A DNA stretch of 64,000 bases, taken from NCBI GenBank assembly GCA_013397455.1, contig VYZB01000342.1, positions 556,946 to 620,945 of the forward strand, given 5' to 3'. The notes under the pieces were generated by a model. It did no database searches. It saw only the letters and a program-made list of their open reading frames with translations, and had not been told where the DNA came from. A program made the translations under genes and the position numbers. This DNA comes from Crotophaga sulcirostris. Its lineage: Eukaryota; Chordata; Aves; Cuculiformes; Crotophagidae. Below are positions 1 through 9,700 of the stretch, piece after piece. Numbering within the stretch: the first letter of the stretch is position 1; each line of letters starts with the position of its first letter.

Positions 1-2508
1 CTAAGATACACAATAAAAATACAAAACACAGGTCACAGACTGGATCTCAGTATCAACAGTTAATAAATACAATTAGATACTTTTATATTAACCTAATATT
101 TTACATTGTCACCAGATAGACAACCAAAGTACGAGATACAGAACACTTAGATACCATTAGAGAGGGATTATTGCTTACGTTAGCAAGCAGCAGATAAGGG
201 CACAGGATCTTGAACTGAAGAGAACTACTTCCTATCACCAGTGGCGTTAAGAGAAAACACTGCATTTCACAAAGCACTGCGCTTTTGTCTAGTGTGTAGA
301 ATCAAGAGCAGCATATATCAGACCAATAACCACTACTTTAATATTATAGAACTTTAAAGGACTTACCTTACAAATGGTTCCTATCTACTCTATAAATATG
401 CATTTAGTGAAGAAATGAACACTCGCTATCTATACAATGTTTTTACCTGACCACACTGGAACTACAATGGTAGATTTTTTTTTTTTCTCCTAGCAAGATA
501 AATGGTATGAGTCGCAGAATTATCATGTATGAATCCACACCTAAAAAGCTAGATCCTTCCCAAAACAGCACGCATGCAGTCCAGTGCTCTTCAACTGCTC
601 CTGCAGACAGGGAAGAAATTCATCGTCCATCAGGGTTTTCATTCTAACCTACTCACACAAGGAATTGCACTTACACCACCTTTCTCTCCCAAGCACGACA
701 CTCGGCTCTAAGAGGGACTTTCAATGTGTCATTATTACTGTGAATAATTTAAAACAAAGGCACCGCAGAGATGCCCCAGAGTTGCATATTTTACTGTTCC
801 ATGATTTCTCAAATTTCCTCAGTAAATCTGACTTGGAACATATGCTGCAGCTAACGAGAATGCTGACGACAGCGAGGGCTTGCTAAGGTGACAGAGAAGA
901 GCCAGTGACCCCGTAAGATTAAAAAAAACTCTGAAAAAGATCAAAGGAACCTAAAGCCACGCTCCAGCCCCTGGTTACTCATGAAGCCTTTGCTATTCAT
1001 CAGATTGCTTTTAAAATAGTGCATTAAAGATAGAAGAAGCGGCAATTGGCAGAGTTCACACCTTGCCATCTCATCATGTTGAATAATTTCCTGACTACTT
1101 AATATTAAAATACTTTGCAAGTTCTAGATAAATCCTAATGCTGTCATTGAATCGATACTGCTACAGTGATACGAATTGTACAGTGAGCGCCTGTGAAGAG
1201 TGACTGCGGTCATGCTCTTCCAAATGTCTTAATGTAACAAAAAACAGTAACAGGATGTGTTTGTGGTGGAGCTGATGGGAACCGTCTGCTCACTTACGTC
1301 CCAATTAACCGCTCCCCTACAGGTTTGACCTCACCTGGAGAGCAGGGAGGAGCTGGTGCCTAAGGTTTGTGTCTGAGTTTGATACATAATGCTCTGCTTA
1401 TGAAAATAAGGGCAACTGACAATCCTCGCTTTCCTTTCTGAAGCCAGGTTTAACCGAAGCAGAGCTCTGGCTTGTCAGTGAATTTTACCCTCTCTGCTAA
1501 ACCCCAAGCGCAGCCCCTGCTCACCCGCATCCACAGCATTTCTGTTCCCTCTGGATTGCTCCGGCAGCCCGGCATCCATTCCTACACTTGCTGAAAAACA
1601 CCAAATTGCAGCAATAATGCTCCTTGTAGACACAGCATCCTGACATCCTTCATGCTGCAACTTTATATTAAATTAGGCCTTTGCCATCTAGAAACCATTA
1701 CCGCTGGCGAGCGGCTCGGATTGCTCATTATCTCTCCCAAGCAGTTCTCTGGCCTGACCAGCTGAGTGACAGCGCCACTGTACTGACCGTCGCCGCAGAT
1801 TGGTTTCTTTTAAGACCTGAGATGAAGTTACAGTGGAGAGAGGTTGGGTCAAAGCATTAAGCACAATCACATTTGATTAAAACTAATTGAGAACAGTTCC
1901 CTAAACTGACAAATGAGAAAAATGCCACTAAAAGCACCAGAAAGATACGAAATTCCCTACACTGCTCCTCAAGCCATAGGAAATAATTTTTTTAAAGACT
2001 ACAAAAAACAGTTTTCTTCATATTCCACATTTTATGTTACATGAAAAAAAATAGGCAAATAATGAGTCTGTACCTCAATCGGAGTCTGAGAACAGAGCAG
2101 CAGGAGCTTAAGTTTGTCCATTCCTAAGTTACCTGGTAAAACCCTGTATGGCTTTTAGTCTTTTACCTGCAACAGTGGATGTAATTTTCTAATTCATCTT
2201 AATGCTTGCCTGAAATACACAAAAAGCAGAACACACACACACCCCCTCCCCAACCTCGACTTCTATGGCACCTTCACCCCCCGCTCTAAAAAAATTTGGC
2301 AGTTCTAAACCAGAACCTTTCTTTAGGTATTGCTCCACAGACGTTCCTCAGGCAGACTCCGCTTTCTGTGGTGGTAAGGACCGTTCCCTAACCAGGTCTG
2401 TTCACATGAACCAGCTGTTTGGCTTTCACTAGTGAGTGTGACTGGATACTCGTGTGTGCGGGTGGCCGGGTGGCTGTGGCATTGCTCAGGGTGGCACCAC
2501 CAGCAAAC
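1..2508. other. 3' flank of PPM1E: distal 3' UTR or intergenic
   Basis: No convincing coding exon was seen on either strand. In mammals PPM1E is followed by TRIM37 in convergent orientation, so this stretch could hold distal PPM1E 3' UTR, the end of a plus-strand TRIM37 transcript, or the spacer. Plus-strand AATAAA hexamers occur near 12 and 62. A T-tract lies near 476-487 and a short CA run near 2230-2241. The gene-order argument is inference; nothing here was recognised as TRIM37 coding sequence. Confidence 0.4.
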
Positions 2509-2514
2509 TTTATT
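2509..2514 (-). terminator. candidate polyadenylation signal AATAAA
   Basis: TTTATT on the plus strand reads AATAAA on the minus strand, 172 nt after the PPM1E stop. A short G/T-rich run (TTTGCTGGTGGTG) follows directly and then the sequence becomes C-rich, so the downstream element is weak. No cleavage data are available. Confidence 0.45.
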
Positions 2515-2630
2515 GGAGAACGAAACAACAACATTTGTTAATTCCTAGATCTATTTACACATGGTTTGAGCTTTGCAGGGGAGTACAGTTCTGAAATGCC
2601 CACCTTTTTTCGCTTTCTGATGATACCAGT

Positions 2631-2636
2631 TTTATT
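2631..2636 (-). terminator. candidate polyadenylation signal AATAAA (more proximal)
   Basis: TTTATT on the plus strand reads AATAAA on the minus strand, about 50 nt beyond the PPM1E stop. The sequence after it has no convincing GU-rich element, so it may be a chance hexamer. Confidence 0.25.
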
Positions 2637-2685
2637 TGGGGAATGTCTAATTTGGGAGTCTGACGGGAGAACACAAGGGAGATGG

Positions 2686-3755
2686 TTACATTTTACAGCA
2701 TCGATGAAGGTATGAATCAGGTATACAATTACTTTGTCTTCGCATCAAAAATAAGCTCTCACTGTAAGCGCTATGGCTGGGCAGCCTCCACCATGGGGAG
2801 TGTCTTACCGACAGCCTCCTGCTACCGCGGCCCCGGACAGGTAAGGACAGACTTGATCCTTCTATATGGGAAGGCTCACAAGCCAAGAGCGGCGTGTGAA
2901 ACTTTGGTTTGAGCCTGGCACCTCTTCGCCTCTTCCCGTTACAGAGCCGGAAGTGAAGGAACGCCGCTCGTTTTCCCGAGGATTTGAACAGTTCATCTTC
3001 CAGCCCAAAGAAGATGGGAGACAAACCCTTCACCCTGTAGATGTTCTGCCCCGCAGCACCCAAACGAAGAGGAGCACTGTACTCCCTGGGATCGCTCTGT
3101 CTGCAGATGGATGATGTGGGGTGTTCTGGGGATTCGTTCTTCACTGTTAAGCCATTGACCAAATTTGCACTCTTTGGTATGCCAGGACTGAACACTTGAA
3201 TCGGTGGCAGACATTTGGCACTCAGAGGTGAACTAGTTCCTGTTTGCGTCAGGTCTAAATAGCCTTGATCATCAAACGGGTTAACACTAGACCCTATGCT
3301 TAAGCTAGTTCTGTCGGTGAAGGAATCCACTCGTCCTTCGTACCCTAGGTCTGCAGGTGCTGAGCACTGGTGCTGGGGCCACGGTCGTTTGCAGTCTCCA
3401 TGGTTTTCCTTATCTTCCCCGCTGTCTTCTTGCCCACCTTGAAAAGAGTTCTCTGTCCAGTCTGACTCCTCACTAACAGCAACTGCTGCGTTCATGTCCC
3501 TGAGAAATACCACAATGACAGTGATGTTGTCGCTGGAACCGGCATCCCGAGCAGATGCCACTAATTTATGTGCTACCATGCTGCTGTCACCATTATTCTC
3601 CTTTAGATGGTCAGCCACCACTTTGACTGCCTCATCGGGATTGACCGTGTCATAGAAGCCATCGCAGGCTAGAATGAGGTAGTCTTCAGAGCCATCTAGA
3701 ACAGTGGAGGCAGAGTCTGCGTCCCCACAGATGTATGGCTTGTGCTCAGCGTCCC
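2686..3755 (-). CDS. PPM1E: PPM1E terminal coding exon 7 (1070 bp including stop)
   Basis: The acceptor is GTGCTTTTTCCACAG; two bases complete Gly, then 355 residues and a TAA stop at 2686-2688. Residues 1-90 of the exon finish the phosphatase domain: [20 protein letters not shown] and [20 protein letters not shown] both contain metal-site aspartates. The rest is the PPM1E-specific tail: an acidic [14 protein letters not shown] segment, [20 protein letters not shown], then a Ser/Pro-rich region. A basic cluster, [14 protein letters not shown] (exon residues 272-285), is a plausible nuclear localisation signal. The last 30 or so residues, ending HRCCKM, look diverged from mammals but are collinear, with no break. 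Confidence 0.96.
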
Positions 3756-6700
3756 CTGTGGAAAAAGCACACAGACACACAAGACCATGGGGTTGCAGCT
3801 GCAGCATCTGGAAGCCCTTTGTTTAACGCAGCGTGGAGCCCATGACTCTTACCCTGAGTTAAAGAAATCATTTGGAAATTATTCCCTCTAACTATAGAGG
3901 AAAAAGATGAAGTCATCACTCACAGGCCTATCTTCAGCTGTCCTGCAAATTTTGATCACTAGAAAGTTAAATATTTTTTAATTAAAAAGAAAAGTAAGGC
4001 TGAAAAAGAAATAAAGCCCATTCTTACCAATAGCTCTGGAGACTGACAGGCTCCCATTCACCCTCCAGGCTCCAAACCAGACCACACAGCCACCAAGTGC
4101 CTCAATGCGCTTCTTCTCATCCTAAAGAGCAAGGCAACACGAGAGCTGTTTGGACAGAGCACTTCAGCACTGCCGTCGCACTCTGAACTCAATAAATACT
4201 TGGTGTTTTCACAAACACAGCATGGGGAAGACTGCAAGCCCCACCAAGTGAGAACAAAGGCTTTGCACACAAATTCATACCAACTTCCAAACAAAGCAGG
4301 ATAACTGGAGCATGCACTGCTGCTCCATGAGACATTGGGAAGGTGATACTTAGTGTCCAAGCATCCCACGTAAGGCTGGTACCTGTCAGTGTCAGTGGTA
4401 AGCCCTGCCCCTGCACTGAAAGCAGGCCCTTCTCACCTCTCGATCTGGCTTGTGGGGTTTCATCAGTTCCACCGCTTGGCCTCTCCTCACAAGCATGACC
4501 TGGGAGTCCCCAAGCCAAGCCACATGTAGCATATTTCCTCGGATGAAAGTCACCACCCCGGTGGTTCCACAGCGCAGACTCTGGACAGGGTGAACAAAAG
4601 TGCCCCCAGTTTTAAATAAGCAAATAAAAGAACCATTGCAAAGCATTTTCCTGCTCAAGGACAGACCATGTTGATATCCCAACACACAGCCTGTTCCCAG
4701 GGAGGAATGGGCAGTGCTTTCCTTACTGCTACAACTGTTCCGTAACGGCCCCTCAGAGCCCACCTGGCTGAATGCAAGTGATGGATTTTGCCCTGTGACT
4801 TCCCTTGCACTGGAATCGCGTTCCAAAAGCCGGGCTCTGCCAGGACTCTCCTGTGCTGCTGCTTTGGTTGCCTTCCTGTGCCTGTTTCCCGTCTGGTGAT
4901 AGGAACATATGTGTCCTAATGAATTTGGAGAGAGCTTTATCTGAAAGCATCTTGAGTTCCCTGCACTTAACTCTGCCCTTGTATGAGTTTAGGAGGCCTA
5001 GGAGTCAGTTTTCCATTTATTCTTGCTTTTTGGAGCTAAGGAAAACGTATATTGTAGAGATGAGGAAGAAAACCCCACCCCAGGGACTAAACGTAGTTAG
5101 CACGTGAACATAGGAGTAGCAGCAGCAGCCTCCTTCTAAATGAACTGGATGCTGGGAGAAGTGGAGGTTGACATCATGGAAGGTGACCAGTGGGCACCAC
5201 CGTAGGCACTGCATGGACAGCCCTGTGCTGACCCCTGGCCTGCACTAAGCACGACACCTGGAGCACCCCCTGCTAACAGAGACAACATCTCTAGAGTAAC
5301 ACTGTCAGCGTGAAGCCCAGGTAACTCAGTCACCTCTCTGGCTGCCTTCTGGACAAAGCGCTCGTCCGTCACCCGGAAAGCTCGGCACAGCGCCTCTGCT
5401 GGGTCCTGCTGAAACATCTCCTGATGGACCATGTTCACATGGAGATGGATGGAGGCATAGATGGCAGCATCCACTCCCCCGTGACCATCAAACACTGCAA
5501 AATAGGCTTGCTCTTCTTGGTCCTGTCAATGGAAACACATGGAGAACACAACTCAGGAGAAAGCACTGCAAGCAGCTAATTGGATCGTCCTAAAACTTTT
5601 GAACTTGACATTTGGGGTGTCCTCATTAAATTGCACTTAGAGGCAGAGTCTCCACTGGAAAAACAAACCACTCAGACCACCTTCACTTGCATGAGTGGGA
5701 GATTTCCACCTTACTGCTGATGAATTCTACCTGCAAACTGCAAGAGATGCCCTGCAGGAATCACCCATGTAGTTCTCTCGGTGCTCCTTATGTTCCATTT
5801 GTTACAGTTCAGTCACTCAACTCAAATAGAAAGTGCCATTCTGATCAAATCATGCAGGAGTTTTTTGTGACTGCAAAAATCACAGAGAGAACAACATCCA
5901 GTGCAGTTTGCGTGAAGTCTACATCAAGACTGGAATCCACCAGGGATAAAACGCCACTACAGTTAAAATGTGAAGCCAGTCAGCCTCTGCTTTCATTTTT
6001 CTTTTTTTGTTGTTTTTAAATCTCATTCCTATCACCTTCGATGCCTGCTTTTTAAAAATAACCCTGTATGTTCTCTCTCATCAGATATTTGTGATTACAT
6101 TCACAAATCAAATACAGCAAAATCACTCATCTTCAAGTCAGTTTTCTCAGCTTCCCTCTATCTGTTCAAAGAGAGAAACAACACTGTACCAAGAGACATC
6201 AACTCCTGTGCCTATTCATACACACAACGCCCCAACCCACTGTCAGTGCCAATTCAACCTTGACAGCCATCTCCATGACTGGAATATTTGTACTTTGTAA
6301 TTTTTAAGTCATGGGCTCCAACACAAATTGGAATAAGAAAGCTGACAATTGACAGGCAGAGGAAATCTCTGCCTCTGTTTGCATTAATAGTATTTAAAGG
6401 CAAAAACAAGGATGGGGCAGAAGATGGTTATTAAGGTGACAGGATGCAACAAAGAATCAATTATGTAGCAATCTGATCCTAATGGTAAAATTCTTGTCAC
6501 TTTTTTTCTATTTGCCATTCTTCAGTGTCCAGTTTCATATCTGAAGGAAGAGCAAGCGTGAGTGTGCAACCAATGGCCACACAAAGAGATTAATGGAGGG
6601 CAGTCTGGCCCCAGTTCCAAACTGCTCATGTTGACGGATTCTTGTGTCAGCTGCACCCCCTTCTCCCATATGTTTTCTGGTTTGGGTTTTATTTTTACAT

Positions 6701-9700
6701 TCTTTACTTATCCTTGCTTTTGGCTTCTTCCTCCCAAAAGAAAGGGCTGAAAAGCACCCCTGCAGACAACTGGCATCAGTGACAAACTGTAAATGGCACC
6801 TCTTCCCCATTTCTGTCGGTAAACCCCTTCTGCACCTGAGCATCTTCAGCTGGAGAGAGGCTCCTGCCTCATCACGTGGTGCCACAATGCGTCGGTTGCC
6901 TCTCACAAAAGCAGGGCTGCTTTCTGCACAATGGCAGGCCACTGGGTACACCAGGAGGGGCCAGATACAAACTCTGTTTAGAGAGGTGACATTTCACCAG
7001 AAGTCTGTGAAAATTGCTCTTTTATTCTATGTGCCCTCTGCAAAACTGCATCTCATACTGCTGCTATGGTTACAGAACATCAGCTGACCTTAGGACCAGG
7101 TTTGCCTCTTGACAGTCATTCCTCCTTCAGGTGACTCACAAGTATGGTTTTCATTTTCCCAGTAGAAGCCTCATTTCCCCAAAAATTGAAATTCTATTTA
7201 CCATATGCATTATCTTCCACAAGATCTCTTTTTTACCTCAAGGTTGAAGAGCATGTTGAAGTCTGGGATGCAGACGTGCTTGTCTTCCATCTTCCTGCGC
7301 ATGTTCTTGATGGCATGGATGGATGTCTCGTAGTAGCGGTGGGGCTTGGGCTGGAGTGGAAACTCTTTCACCCAGTTGCTGCAGATCTCGTGCAGTTTGC
7401 TAAAGACTAAGCGGGCCAGCTTCACCGTCTCGATCTCTGGGGAAGGCAAAAACCACAAATGAAATGCTAAGAGTGTTATTAAGTGAAAATTTTTCTCCTG
7501 CATACATTACAAAGATGAAACAAAACCACTTTAGCCAAGCAGTGGAAATGGATGTCAGCAGGGAAATTCTGGGCTCTGATGCATGAAAAGAGGAAGCCAA
7601 ACTCACCATAATCAGCATTCATCAGTAAGCAGCTCATTGTTTGTTTGTCTTTTTAACTTAAACATCCCCTGTGCCTTTGGGGAACTCATTTGCAGCATCA
7701 GGAAAAATGAAGAGCAAGTGCATTTCCCTCAGCATTTGATCCCCCGTGTCGCTCTGCACAGGGTGGTGCGGCTGTGCCGCGGCGGCTCCAACAGGGATCT
7801 CATCCTGACACATAGCACCACACACAAACCCACAGTCCATTACAATGCTGTGTTGGTTTTGGACCAAACAATCTATTCCAACCAGCCCCTCACTGCAGAA
7901 CGGAGGCAATGCAGTGGCAAACAACCTACAGGAATTAACGGTGTTACTTTGCGGCGTTTTGGCGGGGTACAGTCTCAGTAGTGCACACATTCAGGTACCT
8001 TCCTACTTTCATAATGTTGTTTCCAGATTCCTGACTAGAACATGTGTCAAAAACATCTGCATGAGCAAATAAGAAAACCAGAAAGGTCTTAAATTTAAGA
8101 AAATACTCCTGAGAAACAGTCATTTTAAAATGGGAAAACTCAGGCACTTGACAATCGTTCTGAAGTTCAGAGAAGCAAAACAGGAAGCAACAATCAGAGC
8201 TGAACACATCAAAATCTCCATGTTCATCATCAGAGATCTTCAAAGCTAAGCAGCAGCAATCCAAGAGTGTCAATCATTCCTGGAGTAGGAATGGCCCAAA
8301 TACAGGGAGCAGGGTTACAGCACTTCTCAGCTCGCAGAAATCCTGTGAGGAACCTAAAAGCAGCAGTTACTGATTTCTGTACTAGGCCTACACAACATGT
8401 GGGCTACAGTGGCCAGGGGACCAAGTTTCTTTACAGCAGGACATATTTCCAGCTCTGCTGCTGCTGAGTTGTTTCCAGCTTGATCTGCCAGAGCAGCCAT
8501 TAAATTGGAAATAAGCTATAACGACAATCAAAGGAAGGAGCCCCAGGTTCTCGATCACAGAGCTTTAAAAACAAGCGGTGGAATTCAATGCTTGGGTCAC
8601 TCCACCACTGCCATAGCAATGGATACCAGTTCCCCCACAACACTTCTACTGCTCTCACTGGTGCCACCAGCAATCTGTTGGCTGGGTAATGTATTTAAAG
8701 AGGGAACACGTACAGCCTGACATGTCCAAACTGTATTTTCCTGAAGTGAACTCCACAGACTCACTCTTCCATTTTTCTCCAGTGGGCTCGTACGCAGGGA
8801 AATGGTGCGTTGTGCCTTTCAGTGTCACATGCGGTCACGCTTCAGAGCGTCACCACGAAGGAGGAATGGAGTAAAGCCATCGACTGTGCAGATACTGAAC
8901 ACCCATCCCCAGCAGGGAGCGTGCGTAGTGTCAGCATCATCATTAACTGCTCCTGAGGTTAAAACAGGAGAAAGGCCCCCAACAGTCAAACCACCCCCTC
9001 ACAGCTGTAAATTACTCATCAATTGTTAATGTTGCAGCGCTGAGCCAGAGCTGACTCAGCTGTCATTGTGGTTGTGTCATGGAGAATCTCATTTCCCTCC
9101 TGCTGCTCCAAAATCCCCAGTGTTGGAAGTTGCACTTAATTGCACCACAGCTAGTGGGAAATCCAGCTCAGGAATTGTTCCCAAAGGCGACTGACTTCTT
9201 TTAGGGCAAAATCAGGGTAGAAAGAACACCAGTAATCAGATTGTGCTTTTTAGTACCTGAGTTTTAAGACCTTTCCTGAAAATGTGGACAGTGTGACAAC
9301 AGAGATCAGCATCCAGGTTTGTAAATGCATCATCAAGGCAACGACCAAGGTCTTCCTTAATCTAATAACTCCAGTCTCTGACTTGTCAATGACCTCTCTA
9401 TGTCTTGGTTGCAGTAATCTCATCTCCTGGAAAGACTGCATACTGGGACTTCACAATTTGCTTGCTGCAATCTGCTGGAAATTTTAGGTACCTCCACCAT
9501 GTAACACAGTCCCACTGTCCCTCTGGGGGTTCATTAACAATGCTGAACCCCCACGAGAATATCTTCCTCCATGAAAAAGGAAACTAAACGTTCTCAACCT
9601 GACCTTCCAAAAAGGGAATCAAACATCTTTCAGTTCCCATGGAAGCTCTCTTGCTCCTCCCCAGTTTAACTGGAAGAGAAGAATGAGTCATGGACTGACT

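Larger units (their letters stand above)
2509..2685 (-). other. PPM1E: PPM1E proximal 3' UTR
   Basis: This is the sequence immediately downstream of the stop on the minus strand. AATAAA hexamers on the minus strand lie at 2631-2636 (about 50 nt after the stop) and 2509-2514 (about 170 nt after it). Mammalian PPM1E transcripts have a much longer 3' UTR, so the UTR may continue leftward and these may be proximal sites only. Confidence 0.6.

Noticed and set aside
584..886. 100-codon plus-strand frame near the left edge as a possible TRIM37 end
   Set aside because: The peptide does not resemble TRIM37; only the expected gene order suggested it.
4392..4826. 144-codon minus-strand frame as a single coding unit
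   Set aside because: Only 4437-4580 is exon; the rest is read-through into introns, shown by the splice sites and by homology.
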